Below, piece after piece: positions 7,779 to 16,727 of a stretch of DNA of 57,852 bases (positions are counted from its first letter, which is position 1; each line of letters opens with the position of its first letter). The DNA lies in assembly GCF_000225705.1 (NCBI RefSeq), contig NZ_JH126474.1, positions 40,800 to 98,651 on the forward strand, read 5' to 3'. A program made the position numbers and the translations under genes. The notes under the pieces are model-generated. The model saw only the letters and a program-made list of their open reading frames with translations. It made no database searches and was not told where the DNA came from. Source of the stretch: Collinsella tanakaei YIT 12063 (lineage in GTDB: Bacteria; Actinomycetota; Coriobacteriia; Coriobacteriales; Coriobacteriaceae).

Positions 7779-10028
7779 ATGGCTGATACCTCTTACGGTT
7801 GGGCTGGCTGGATCGCCCGCGTCAACCTTACGAGCGGTGCTATCACCGAAGAGTCCGATGTCGAGATGCAGAAGGACTACATCGGCGGCATGGGTTTTGC
7901 TAACAAGATCATGTACGACGAGGTCCCCGCAGGTGTCGACTGGATGGACGAGGAGAACAAGGCCGTTCTCGCTGTTGGCCCCCTCACCGGTGCCGGCGTT
8001 CCCCTGGCCGGTCGTTCTACGTGGGCTACTCTGTCCACCTATACCCAGGACCACCTGGTTGTCGACTGCCACTGCGGCGGTCAGCTGGGCGCCATGCTCA
8101 AGTACTCCGGCCACGACGGCCTGATTATCGAGGGCAAGGCCGATACCCCGGTCTACATCTTCATTAACGATGACAAGATCAGCATCGAGGATGCTTCCGC
8201 TCTCTGGGGCAAGGGCACTCGCGAGACCACCGAGGCCCTGTGCAAGAAGCACGGCCTTGAGTGCTGTGTCGCCGCCATCGGTCCCGCAGGCGAGAACCTG
8301 CTCCCTTACGCGTGCGTCATGAACAGCCGCTCCCACTCCGCGGGCGCTGGCCTGGGCGCCGTTTTGGGCTCCAAGAAGGTCAAGGCAGTCGTCGTCAAGG
8401 GCACCAAGGCCGTTAACGTTGCCGACCCGCAGATGGTTGCCGACCTGTCCGACTACATGATCGCCCAGGTCCTTGGCTCCAACAACAACCATGTCGTCCC
8501 CTCCACCCAGCAGTCCTGGGCCGAGTACTACGACAAGGGTTCTCGTTGGACCGCCAAGAAGGGCCTCTACTGGGCAGCTGCCGAGGGCGGCCCCATCGAG
8601 ACCGGCGAGCCCAAGCCCTTCGAGCCCAACACCATGGGTTATCGCTGCATGAAGTCCACCAAGGACCTTGGCCCCGCAGCTGAGAAGTACACCGTGAAGA
8701 TGGCCGGCTGCCACGGCTGCCCCGTGCGTTGCTACGCCCAGGTGAAGGTCCCTCAGGTTCAGGAAGCCACCGGCTACGAGTCCTCGGGCAACACCTGCGT
8801 TCCCAACTTCCCGTTCTCCGCGTACATGCAGCCCATCATGCAGGTTCCGGGCATCCAGGAGGGCGAGAACAAGACGCTCACCGACCTGTCCGTCTTCTAC
8901 AACCAGCTGATCTCCGTCACGGTCGACGACCTTGGCCTGTGGTGCAACTATGCTCAGCTCTATCGCGACCTTGCCTGGACCTACAAGGAGGGCATCCTCG
9001 CCGAGCACTGCACTCCCGAGCAGATGGCTGAGTACAACTTCGAGGGCATCATGTCCGGCGATCCCACGTCGTTCATCAAGATTCTCCTCGATATCGCATC
9101 CAACGACACCAAGAACAAGCCCATTTCCTGGCTTGGTCACGGTCCGTACGTTTGGGCCGACAAGGACCACTGGAACCGTCCCGACTGGTTCGAGAACAAG
9201 ACCTCCGCGCTGATCAACTACCGCGGCTGGCCGGTTCACCACGCCATCGAGTGCTTTGCCCAGGTTGGCGGCCTGTACAACATGGTCTTCAACCGCGATG
9301 ACATGATCCACTCCGCCGTTAACCTCCAGGGCTGCGGTCTTCCCATCGAGCTCAAGAAGGAAATGGCAAAGGAGATGTTCGGCGGCGAGGACGCCATGGA
9401 TCCGGACAAGAACTACACCCCCATCAACGAGCACAAGGTCGAGTTCGCTTGGTGGAGCATCGTCACCGACGTCCTGCATGACTCCCTGACGCTGTGCAAC
9501 TGGGTGTGGCCCATGGCCATGGCTCCCGCTAAGGAGCGCAGCTACCGCGGCGACCTGGACCTCGAGGCCCAGTTCTACACCGCCGTCACCGGCCAGGAGG
9601 TCACCATCGACGACCTGTACAAGGCCGGCGAGCGTATCATGACCCTCCAGCGCGTCAACACCGTCCGCGGCATGAAGGACAAGGACGGCAAGATGGGCTG
9701 CAACGACATGCGCAACATCCATGACGTCATCACCGAGTGGGTCTTCACCAAGGATCCCGACATCAAGCCCTTCACCGCTGGTACCGACAAGATGGATCGA
9801 GAGGACTGGAAGAAGTCCCTCACCATGTTCTACAAGCGCTTTGGTTGGGACGAGGAGCTGGGCTGCCCCACTAAGCAGTGCCTGGCAGACCTGGGTCTTG
9901 AGCAGGAGTCCAAGGATCTTGAGGAGCTTGGCTTGCTGGTCGACGGCGGAGTCGCCTATGACGAGCGTACGCGCAAGTACGACGGCCTGCTGAAGAAGTA
10001 CTGCGGCGATAACCCCGCGAACGCCTAG
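7779..10028 (+). CDS. Aldehyde:ferredoxin oxidoreductase family protein (YdhV-like)
   Basis: The 749-residue product is a member of the AOR family, tungsten or molybdenum bis-pterin enzymes that oxidise aldehydes or reduce acids. Residues 310-320 hold CxxCxxxC (C311, C314, C318) and C573 (in HDSLTLCN) is the distal fourth [4Fe-4S] ligand. The N-terminal pterin-binding region starts with WIARVNLTSG and GMGFANK. It is about 130 residues longer than archaeal AOR, like Escherichia coli YdhV. The arrangement ferredoxin, AOR, then heme protein recalls the ydh cluster. The substrate is unknown. Codon use is strongly biased to C- and G-ending codons, suggesting high expression. Confidence 0.88.
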   Translation: MADTSYGWAGWIARVNLTSGAITEESDVEMQKDYIGGMGFANKIMYDEVPAGVDWMDEENKAVLAVGPLTGAGVPLAGRSTWATLSTYTQDHLVVDCHCGGQLGAMLKYSGHDGLIIEGKADTPVYIFINDDKISIEDASALWGKGTRETTEALCKKHGLECCVAAIGPAGENLLPYACVMNSRSHSAGAGLGAVLGSKKVKAVVVKGTKAVNVADPQMVADLSDYMIAQVLGSNNNHVVPSTQQSWAEYYDKGSRWTAKKGLYWAAAEGGPIETGEPKPFEPNTMGYRCMKSTKDLGPAAEKYTVKMAGCHGCPVRCYAQVKVPQVQEATGYESSGNTCVPNFPFSAYMQPIMQVPGIQEGENKTLTDLSVFYNQLISVTVDDLGLWCNYAQLYRDLAWTYKEGILAEHCTPEQMAEYNFEGIMSGDPTSFIKILLDIASNDTKNKPISWLGHGPYVWADKDHWNRPDWFENKTSALINYRGWPVHHAIECFAQVGGLYNMVFNRDDMIHSAVNLQGCGLPIELKKEMAKEMFGGEDAMDPDKNYTPINEHKVEFAWWSIVTDVLHDSLTLCNWVWPMAMAPAKERSYRGDLDLEAQFYTAVTGQEVTIDDLYKAGERIMTLQRVNTVRGMKDKDGKMGCNDMRNIHDVITEWVFTKDPDIKPFTAGTDKMDREDWKKSLTMFYKRFGWDEELGCPTKQCLADLGLEQESKDLEELGLLVDGGVAYDERTRKYDGLLKKYCGDNPANA

Positions 10029-10049
10029 TGGTCTCGAGAGGAGAAAACA

Positions 10050-10727
10050 ATGGCTGACGAGATCAAGGAGAGCACCGAGGGTACGCCCGAGGCAACTCCT
10101 AAGAAGAAGTTTGATTGGAAGGGCAAGCGCCTCCCGATCATCATCGCCGCTGTGGTCGTTGTGACCGTCATCGGCGTTGCCGGTTGGGCCTGGCATGCAA
10201 CGCCTGAGTGCTGCGACGTTATCTGCCACAGCACCATGGGCAAGTACTACCAGACCTACACCCAGGACACCACCACCCTGGCTTACAAGCACCGCGCTGC
10301 TACCAACAACCAGTGCCTGGGCTGCCATGAGGCAACCCTGCCCCAGATGGTGCACGAGGTCCAGATCCAGCTGTCCGGCGACTACACCCAGCCGTTCGAC
10401 AAGGTCACCTTCTCGAACGACTTCTGCCTGCAGAGCGGTTGCCACCTGGGCGCTGGCGTGATGCCGGGCGCTACCGAGTCCTCCACCAAGGACTTCAGCT
10501 TTGACCCGCATAGCGATTACCATGGCGTGCAGCAGTGCAACTCCTGCCACCTCATGCATGATCAGTCCGTCTTCACCTGCGCTTCCTGCCACCAGGTTGG
10601 CGCTTGGGAAGGCGAGGGCGGCGTGCCCGAGGGCTGGGTTGTCCAGGATCTGGGCAACGGCAAGACCGGCGCTGTCCCCGAGGGTTGGGCAACCCCCTTC
10701 ACCTTCGAGGCCAGCAGCTCCAAGTAG
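10050..10727 (+). CDS. Membrane-anchored multiheme cytochrome c with non-standard heme motifs
   Basis: This 225-residue protein has one N-terminal membrane anchor (about 29-46) followed by five cysteine-histidine heme sites. Three are the usual CxxCH (89-93, 163-167, 177-181). Two are unusual: C55-x3-C59-H60 and C126-x4-C131-H132. Spare histidines, for example H97-102 region, H154 and H170, could be distal ligands. The layout resembles NrfH/NapC-type cytochromes, which pass electrons between menaquinol and a periplasmic-side partner. Here it is the third gene of the AOR operon, 21 bases downstream, so it probably links that enzyme's ferredoxin to the quinone pool. Whether the two odd motifs bind heme is unproved. 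Confidence 0.8.
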   Translation: MADEIKESTEGTPEATPKKKFDWKGKRLPIIIAAVVVVTVIGVAGWAWHATPECCDVICHSTMGKYYQTYTQDTTTLAYKHRAATNNQCLGCHEATLPQMVHEVQIQLSGDYTQPFDKVTFSNDFCLQSGCHLGAGVMPGATESSTKDFSFDPHSDYHGVQQCNSCHLMHDQSVFTCASCHQVGAWEGEGGVPEGWVVQDLGNGKTGAVPEGWATPFTFEASSSK

Positions 10728-10759
10728 TTCGCGCTTGCGCGCATAGCAAACTTGCTTGC

Positions 10760-10794
10760 AAAGAGGTCTCCGGCGGCGCCGGGGGCCTCTTTTG
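10760..10794 (+). terminator. Terminator of the AOR operon
   Basis: AAAGAGG pairs with CCTCTTT, and the inner TCTCCGGC pairs with GCCGGGGG allowing G-T pairs, giving about 15 bp around a GGC loop, with a run of T at the 3' side. Confidence 0.85.
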
Positions 10795-10995
10795 CTATGG
10801 GTTGCGCATGGTTAGATGGTAAAGGCGTGGGCGATAACCTTGGCCGCATCCTCGTCCACAGCATTCGCTGCCAGGTCCATTTCTTATTTCTAACTCTTAT
10901 ATATATGTGTACTCTGCTTAAGAAGGTTCGCCTTTGGGCGCGCGAGCGGGGATAATAGGCAAAACAAATTGGAATACCTTTACAAGGAGACCATC

Positions 10996-11256
10996 ATGAT
11001 TTCCCATGACTTCACGCCGCGCGGCGTCTGCGCTCGCTCCATTCACGTTGATCTTTCCGATGACGGCAAGGTTGTTGAGAGCGTGTCTTTTGTTGGCGGT
11101 TGCAACGGCAACCTTAAGGCTATCGGCAAGCTTGTCGCCGGCATGCCGGTTAACAGGGTTGTCGAGCTGCTGCAGGGCAATACCTGCGGACCTCGTTCCA
11201 CGTCCTGCGCGGACCAGCTGACCCTGGCGCTGCGCGAAGCCGCTGCGGAGGCGTAG
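10996..11256 (+). CDS. TSCPD-domain protein
   Basis: This 86-residue protein matches the small TSCPD-domain family (TIGR03905-like). It has four cysteines at 12, 36, 64 and 71 and the C-terminal signature CGPRSTSCADQL. The same domain is found at the C-terminus of class II ribonucleotide reductases and is thought to bind metal. No function is established for the free-standing form. The start is set by AAGGAGA five bases before the ATG rather than at an earlier in-frame TTG at 10969. The next gene starts four bases after its stop, so the two are co-transcribed. Confidence 0.82.
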   Translation: MISHDFTPRGVCARSIHVDLSDDGKVVESVSFVGGCNGNLKAIGKLVAGMPVNRVVELLQGNTCGPRSTSCADQLTLALREAAAEA

Positions 11257-11260
11257 GTCC

Positions 11261-12478
11261 ATGGGCCTGCTCAACGGGGAGTATAAGGGGTTTAGTCGCA
11301 GGCGTTTTGCATTGGGTAGCGTAGCCGCCGCGGGCGCGGTCGCCGCCGCAACGGGCCTTTCTGCCTGCGGTGGCGATGAGGATAAGAAAAAGTCTACGGG
11401 CGAGCCCCAGGAGATCGATGACGAGTCGATCGTCTCTGTTTTGGATGATTACAAGGCGCAAGACTTTGGCCTTGCCGCTGCCCAAACATGGACCCTACCC
11501 TTGGGAACCGTGCTGTTCCACTGCGAGGGCTCTTGGGCCGCGGCCATGCTCACGCCGGAAAGCGCCCTGCATCCCAATACCCTGGGCGTTCTTTCGCTGG
11601 CATCCGGAGCGCTCACCACGGTCCGAGAGGGCGCAATCAACGGTAGGCTTTACACCTTTTTCGATGTGCGCTGCGGTAGCTCGGCGTTTGCATGGGTAGA
11701 GATCGACTACAACACGCGCGACTGGAAGCTGTACGGCCAGGGCTTCTCCGAGGGCACGATGACCGGGGAGCCTGCAGAGCTCGATTCCGGTAACGCGGAC
11801 TGGGAGCCTCCCATGTTTACGGTTACGGGCGATTCCGTGATTTGGCAAAAGATGCCCTTGGCGTCCGGTTCAAAATCATCGTCCGCCTCCCATTGCCTGC
11901 GGTGGCACGTGGGGGATAAGGAGGGCTCGGAGATCTGGGAGTCCATTGGTAGGTTCGCCACGCACCCGCGCGTTTCCGACAACATGCTCACCATTGTTCC
12001 GCGCGTGCTCAATGAAGAGGGCACGTATTACGGAATGACGGCCATAGAGTTGGACGATGACAAGCACAAGCAGATGGACCAGCTGGTGCTGCCCGCCTCT
12101 ATCAGGCCGTTTGACGCGGTGTACACGGGCGAGCAGTTTGTCTTCTCTATTGAGGCAAGCTACAACTACGGTGGCAGCCTGGGCAACATGGGCACCTATA
12201 TTGGACGAGAAGGCGAGCCGTACGTTTACTTTAGCCGCGAGCCCGCCGCGTGGACGTCGTTTAACGGAAATCGCTTCTACATCAAGACACAGTCCGCGCA
12301 CTACATTGTCGATACGGCTGAGAACACGTATGACGCGATCTCGAGTCCGGACCATTCCCTGAGCTTTGGCGATTACCCGGCGAGCGAGGGTCATACCACG
12401 CAGTTTTTGGTGTACTCAACGGTGCGCGACACCCAGGGCATACCCCAGAGCGTGACGGCGCGCCTGTTTGCTATCTAG
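11261..12478 (+). CDS. Tat-exported lipoprotein of unknown function
   Basis: The 405-residue protein begins with a twin-arginine signal (RRRFALG, 13-19), a hydrophobic stretch and a lipobox LSAC with Cys36 as the lipidation site. It would therefore be exported folded and anchored on the outer face of the membrane. The remainder shows repeating beta-strand-like blocks rich in Trp, Tyr and Gly, which suggests a beta-propeller or similar fold, but I recognise no family. It starts four bases after the TSCPD gene with GGAG ahead of the ATG. It is convergent with the acetyltransferase gene, whose stop lies six bases away. Confidence 0.75.
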   Translation: MGLLNGEYKGFSRRRFALGSVAAAGAVAAATGLSACGGDEDKKKSTGEPQEIDDESIVSVLDDYKAQDFGLAAAQTWTLPLGTVLFHCEGSWAAAMLTPESALHPNTLGVLSLASGALTTVREGAINGRLYTFFDVRCGSSAFAWVEIDYNTRDWKLYGQGFSEGTMTGEPAELDSGNADWEPPMFTVTGDSVIWQKMPLASGSKSSSASHCLRWHVGDKEGSEIWESIGRFATHPRVSDNMLTIVPRVLNEEGTYYGMTAIELDDDKHKQMDQLVLPASIRPFDAVYTGEQFVFSIEASYNYGGSLGNMGTYIGREGEPYVYFSREPAAWTSFNGNRFYIKTQSAHYIVDTAENTYDAISSPDHSLSFGDYPASEGHTTQFLVYSTVRDTQGIPQSVTARLFAI

Positions 12479-12484
12479 ATGGAA

Positions 12485-13183
12485 TTAGCTCTTGCTCGCC
12501 AGGCGCGCGTTGACCGCGGCAAGGATGCGCTCGCAGTCTTGGGGTGTGGGCGCATGGGGCGGCTGGGGGTTTGCGGGATGCGGGGCCAGGTGCTTTTCGA
12601 GCCACTGTATGCCCAGCCATCGTCCAAATTTAGATGCGCAATCGGTAAATTCGGCGCAGGTTCGGTAGCCGTGGCGGCGGTGGAACTCAATTGACCCGGT
12701 GTTTTCGCTGCAAATGCAAGACTCGCTATTGGTGATGCCCGCGCTCGCCATAATCTTCTCGAGGGCGTCTAGCAAATGGGCGCCCAGTCCGTTTCCGGTG
12801 AGACCCTGCTTAAGGTAGATGGATATTTCTGCCGACCATTGGTATGCCACGCGGTGGCCAAAGGGTCCGTACGAGGCGAACCCAACAATGTCTGCGCCGG
12901 CTGGCGCCGCTTCGCCTGCGGTGCCCAGGCCCTCATCGTCCTCATTGTCCATGCGCTCCAATACCAAGAACGTGTAGCGATCAAGGGCGGACTGAATGAG
13001 ATCGGCATATTCGTCCACGGAAGGGGGCTCGACCTCAAAGCTCACGGTGGTCGAGGTCACATAGGGCGCGTACAAATCAAGAACGGCTGCAGCGTCTTTA
13101 CGGCTTGCCAATCGAATCCTATACAACGCAGAATGCCCCCTCATGTTATGCGCGACTGATACGCAACTGGTAAAGTTGGGCAT
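12485..13183 (-). CDS. GNAT acetyltransferase, phosphinothricin-acetyltransferase-like
   Basis: The 232-residue protein is a GNAT-fold N-acetyltransferase closest in layout to the phosphinothricin acetyltransferase (Pat/YncA) group. It shows IRLASRKDAAAVLDLY at the N-terminus, TVSFEVEPPS, SAEISIYL, and the acetyl-CoA loop QGLTGNGLGAHLL followed by SIEFHRRHGY. Substrates of this group are small amines or amino-acid analogues; the substrate here is unknown. There is an acidic linker (about 80-100) and a proline-rich C-terminal tail beyond the domain. The start is uncertain: ATG at 13183 and ATG at 13144 (MRGHSALY) are both possible and neither has a good ribosome-binding site. Confidence 0.75.
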   Translation of the reverse strand: MPNFTSCVSVAHNMRGHSALYRIRLASRKDAAAVLDLYAPYVTSTTVSFEVEPPSVDEYADLIQSALDRYTFLVLERMDNEDDEGLGTAGEAAPAGADIVGFASYGPFGHRVAYQWSAEISIYLKQGLTGNGLGAHLLDALEKIMASAGITNSESCICSENTGSIEFHRRHGYRTCAEFTDCASKFGRWLGIQWLEKHLAPHPANPQPPHAPTPQDCERILAAVNARLASKS

Positions 13184-13365
13184 AATAATACGCTAGAGAC
13201 GCTTCATGGGTTTTGGAGCGCATATTGAAACAGTCGGCAGGGGCTTTGGCGCCGCAACGCGCAAAAGGCCGCTTGGCGATGCGATGTGCAACCGGGCAAC
13301 CCGTGCGCCGCTCTCTACGATAAAATGTGTAGGGTTCGCATCTTATGAGATAAGGAGGCCTCAAT

Positions 13366-14097
13366 ATGGCTTCGGACGCAAGGAAAATTCTGCTCGTTGA
13401 AGACGAGAAGGCGATTCGCGATGCCGTTGCGGCCTACCTCGAGCGCGAGGGATATTGGGTTGTTGGCGTAGGTGACGGCCAATCTGCCGTTGAGGAATTT
13501 GAAAAGCATCAGTTTGACCTCATTGTTCTCGATCTCATGCTTCCCAAGCTTTCCGGCGAGCGCGTGTGCCGTGCCATTCGCGATACCTCGGACGTGCCCA
13601 TCATCATGCTGACCGCCAAGGGCGAGGTCGAGGACCGCATTATCGGCCTGGAGCTTGGTGCGGACGATTACCTGATCAAGCCGTTCTCTCCCCGCGAGCT
13701 GGTTGCCCGCGTCCGCGCGCTGTTCCGCCGTACCCATTTGGCAGATGAGCCGCAGGTCGAGGTTCTGGACTTTGGAGATCTGGTTATCGACATCTCTGGC
13801 CACAAGATTTTGGTCGATGGCAAAGAGGTCGACCTCACCGCTTCCGAGTTTAAGCTGCTGACCACCCTGGCGCGCCATCCCGGGCGTGTGTACAACCGTA
13901 TGGAGCTGGTCGAGAAGGTACTTGGTTACGATTTTGAGGGCTACGAGCGCACCATCGATAGCCACGTGAAGAACCTGCGCGCCAAGCTGGGTGATGACCC
14001 CAAGCACCCCAAGTGGCTCTACACGGTACACGGTGTGGGCTACCGCTTCGAGGCTCCGGCCAAGCCCGCGGACGATAAGCAAGACGGCGCGAAGTAA
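13366..14097 (+). CDS. OmpR/PhoB-family response regulator
   Basis: This 243-residue protein has a receiver domain with phospho-acceptor Asp56 (VLDLMLP), Thr83 and Lys105, followed by a winged-helix DNA-binding domain from about residue 135 (LVIDISGHKILVDG through VHGVGYRF). It is the output half of a two-component pair with the histidine kinase whose ATG overlaps its stop codon by one base, so the two are translationally coupled. AGGAGG lies six bases before the start. Its closest type is the PhoB/PhoP/MtrA-like group; the regulon cannot be deduced here. Confidence 0.95.
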   Translation: MASDARKILLVEDEKAIRDAVAAYLEREGYWVVGVGDGQSAVEEFEKHQFDLIVLDLMLPKLSGERVCRAIRDTSDVPIIMLTAKGEVEDRIIGLELGADDYLIKPFSPRELVARVRALFRRTHLADEPQVEVLDFGDLVIDISGHKILVDGKEVDLTASEFKLLTTLARHPGRVYNRMELVEKVLGYDFEGYERTIDSHVKNLRAKLGDDPKHPKWLYTVHGVGYRFEAPAKPADDKQDGAK

Positions 14098-15764
14098 TGC
14101 TGCCGGCTCGACTCGTCCTCGATCAAAAACATAAACAGTCCGACGAGGCGGGTTCCCGCGCAAGCTGGAACACGCCTCGTTCCGATTCTCGCACCGTGAT
14201 GAGCTACGGTATGCGCATGGCCCTGTCTTTTGCGCTGACGTCGTTCATGACGGTGCTTGTGTTGGTATGCGTTGTCACCGTGGTGTGGGGTGGCGCGTTT
14301 TCGGACTACACGCGCGCTAACGTTGTTGAGATCGCTCAGATAACCGCGCAGAAAATCGCCGCTGTATACGAGGAGAGCGGCGGATGGTTTACCGGTGACT
14401 TGGCGTCGATCACCGAGTCCAATCTTGTTTCAGACGATATTGGCATGCAGGTGGTGGACGCTGCTGGAAACGTGGTGTATGACGACACCTGGCCTGCGGC
14501 TTCGCTGGCGGCCGAGATAAAGCGCGAGCAAGAGCGCGAGGCCGCAGAGCAGGCGCAGGCCGCCGCCCAGAACCAGGCCTCCGCTCAGGGCGACGCGAGC
14601 GCTGCCGACGCTTCCGCGGCGAATGCGCAACAGGTTTCCGCAAACGCGGGGTCATCGTCCGAAAAACCGCATAGTTTGGTTTCAACCGCTCCCACCGATC
14701 AAGAGGGCGCGGTGTCCGAACCCGTGGTTACCGGCGATGGCGTCAAGATCGGCACCGTGCGCCTATGGGTTCTGGGCAGTGACGCTTTGCTTACCAAGGC
14801 GGATACGGCGTTTAGGGAGAAGACGTTTAACGCTATGGGCTTGGCGTCGTTTATCGCTATCGCCATCGCCCTGCTTATTGGCTTCTTTGTATCCAGCATG
14901 CTCACCAACCCCATCCGCCGCATCACGTCGACGGCAAAGCAGATTCGCGACGGCGACTTGTCCGCCCGCACCAACATGCGCGGGGACGATGAGATCGACC
15001 AGTTGGGTGAGACGTTTGATGAGATGGCGACCTCGCTTGAGAAGGACCTTAAGCATGAGCGGCGCCTAGCCAGCGACGTTGCCCACGAGCTGCGCACGCC
15101 CTTGATGGCGATGCTCGCTACGGTCGAGGCCATGCAGGACGGCGTACTGCCCACCGATGACGAGCACCTTGAGACCGTGGCGTCCGAAACCCGCCGTCTG
15201 TCTCGCCTGGTGCAGCAGATGCTGGACCTGTCGCGTATGGAGAACCGTACGGCCCCCATGAACCTGCGGCCCGTGGATATCTCTAACCTGGTGCGCAACG
15301 TTGTGGACGCGCAGCATCCGCTGTTTCACGAGCGCGACCTGCACCTGCGCTTTGCGGATGAGACCGCTGGCAAGCAGGTGACCATAGAGGTGGATTCCGA
15401 CATGATCACGCAGGCCGTCATCAACATCATGAGTAACGCCATGCGCTACACGCCGGAGGACGGTTGGGTAGTGGTGACGGTGCGCGCAGATCGCCGTCAC
15501 GTGATGATCTCGGTTTCGGACACCGGCATCGGCATTGCAAAAGAGGACCTGTCGCGTATCTTCGGTCGCTTCTGGCGCGCAGACGCCAGCCGCGCGCGCG
15601 AAGCCGGGGGCCTGGGCGTAGGCTTGGCGGTCACCAAGCAGATTGTCGAGCGCCACCATGGATTCATCTCCGTGGAGTCTGAACTTGGAAAGGGTACAAC
15701 TTTTACGATTCATCTGCCGCGCGAGCACACAGGTGATAGCGCATCAACTACAATGGTGGATTAG
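14097..15764 (+). CDS. Membrane sensor histidine kinase
   Basis: The 555-residue kinase has two membrane helices (about 42-65 and 247-268) enclosing an extracytoplasmic sensor region, then a HAMP domain. The H-box DVAHELRTPL carries phosphorylatable His330, and an HATPase domain has the N-box MSNAMRYTPE, G1 SDTGIGI and G2 GLGVGLA. Within the sensor region, residues about 140-200 are a low-complexity Ala/Gln/Ser stretch, unlike the compact sensors usual in this family, and probably unstructured. It overlaps the response regulator gene by one base. An alternative start at Met35 (MSYGMRMALSF), just before the first helix, is plausible because the first 34 residues look non-conserved. Confidence 0.92.
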   Translation: MLPARLVLDQKHKQSDEAGSRASWNTPRSDSRTVMSYGMRMALSFALTSFMTVLVLVCVVTVVWGGAFSDYTRANVVEIAQITAQKIAAVYEESGGWFTGDLASITESNLVSDDIGMQVVDAAGNVVYDDTWPAASLAAEIKREQEREAAEQAQAAAQNQASAQGDASAADASAANAQQVSANAGSSSEKPHSLVSTAPTDQEGAVSEPVVTGDGVKIGTVRLWVLGSDALLTKADTAFREKTFNAMGLASFIAIAIALLIGFFVSSMLTNPIRRITSTAKQIRDGDLSARTNMRGDDEIDQLGETFDEMATSLEKDLKHERRLASDVAHELRTPLMAMLATVEAMQDGVLPTDDEHLETVASETRRLSRLVQQMLDLSRMENRTAPMNLRPVDISNLVRNVVDAQHPLFHERDLHLRFADETAGKQVTIEVDSDMITQAVINIMSNAMRYTPEDGWVVVTVRADRRHVMISVSDTGIGIAKEDLSRIFGRFWRADASRAREAGGLGVGLAVTKQIVERHHGFISVESELGKGTTFTIHLPREHTGDSASTTMVD

Positions 15765-15774
15765 CTGCGAAGGG

Positions 15775-15792
15775 CCAGCCCGCACGGGCTGG
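15775..15792. other. Short hairpin before purC
   Basis: CCAGCCC (15775-15781) and GGGCTGG (15786-15792) form a perfect 7-bp hairpin with a four-base loop between the kinase stop and purC. It lacks a T-run and may be a weak terminator or leader structure. Confidence 0.35.
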
Positions 15793-15839
15793 GGCCGCGG
15801 CAGCGTTACGTGGCAACATATATAAAGGAGTTGATCTCT

Positions 15840-16727
15840 GTGTCGACAATGGAGCGTCGTCCCGATTCCCGCGGCAAGGTTCGCGATATCTACGATACCG
15901 GCGACAACCTGTTGATGGTTGCAACCGACCGCATCTCCGCGTTTGACTACATCCTTCCGGACGAGATTCCGTTCAAGGGCGAGATCCTGAACCGTATCTC
16001 CGAGTTCTGGTTCAAGAAGTTTGCGGACATTGTCCCCAATCACCTGGTTTCCATCGACACGGCAGATTTCCCCGCGGAGTATGCCGAGTACGCCGACTAC
16101 CTGGCGGGCCGTTCCATGCTGGTCAAGAAGGCCGAGCCCATTATGGTCGAGTGCATCGTCCGCGGGTACCTGACCGGTTCTGGCAAGAAGACCTATGACG
16201 AGGACGGCACCGTGTGCGGCATCAAGCTGCCCGAGGGCCTGGTCGAGGCTTCCAAGCTGCCCGAGCCGCTGTTCACTCCTTCCACCAAGGCTGCTATTGG
16301 CGACCATGATGAGAATATCTCCTATGAGCGCTGCGTTGAGCTTGTGGGCGAGGACATCGCGAGCCAGCTGCGTGACCTGTCGCTGAAGATCTACACGGCT
16401 GCCGCCGAGTATGCCGCAACCCGTGGCATCATCATCGCGGACACCAAGTTTGAGTTTGGCATCATCGACGGTAAGGTGACCCTGATCGACGAGTGCCTCA
16501 CCCCGGACTCCAGCCGCTTCTGGCCTGCCGACACCTATGAAGAGGGCAAGGTCCAGCCCAGCTATGATAAGCAGTATGTCCGCAATTGGCTGAAGGCCAA
16601 CTGGGACATGACCGGCGATGCGCCGCATCTGCCCGCAGAGGTTATCGAGGGAACGTCCGCCCGTTACCGCGAGGCATATGAGATCATCACCGGCGAGAAG
16701 TTCGAATCCATGAAGGAGCAAGCGTAA
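15840..16727 (+). CDS. purC: Phosphoribosylaminoimidazole-succinocarboxamide synthase
   Basis: This 295-residue enzyme is SAICAR synthetase, which joins aspartate to CAIR using ATP in purine synthesis, one step before the lyase PurB also encoded in this window. Recognisable features are the N-terminal GKVRDIYD, ATDRISAFDY, the family signature VECIVRGYLTGSG, and LIDECLTPDSSRFW. The GTG at 15840 is preferred to an in-frame GTG at 15810 because AAAGGAG (15824-15830) lies nine bases upstream of it. The stop codon directly abuts the GTG of the next gene. Confidence 0.95.
   Translation: MSTMERRPDSRGKVRDIYDTGDNLLMVATDRISAFDYILPDEIPFKGEILNRISEFWFKKFADIVPNHLVSIDTADFPAEYAEYADYLAGRSMLVKKAEPIMVECIVRGYLTGSGKKTYDEDGTVCGIKLPEGLVEASKLPEPLFTPSTKAAIGDHDENISYERCVELVGEDIASQLRDLSLKIYTAAAEYAATRGIIIADTKFEFGIIDGKVTLIDECLTPDSSRFWPADTYEEGKVQPSYDKQYVRNWLKANWDMTGDAPHLPAEVIEGTSARYREAYEIITGEKFESMKEQA

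Noticed and set aside
6864-10592. Very long minus-strand open frame opposite the AOR operon
   Set aside because: It is the antisense shadow of three well-supported plus-strand genes with strong codon bias; no ribosome-binding site or family resemblance is seen and its composition is Val/Leu/Gly/His-rich as expected from antisense.
10812-10880. 22-codon minus-strand frame (MDLAANAVDEDAAKV...)
   Set aside because: The composition looks coding, but it is very short, lacks a ribosome-binding site and has a stop two codons upstream; it may be a gene remnant.
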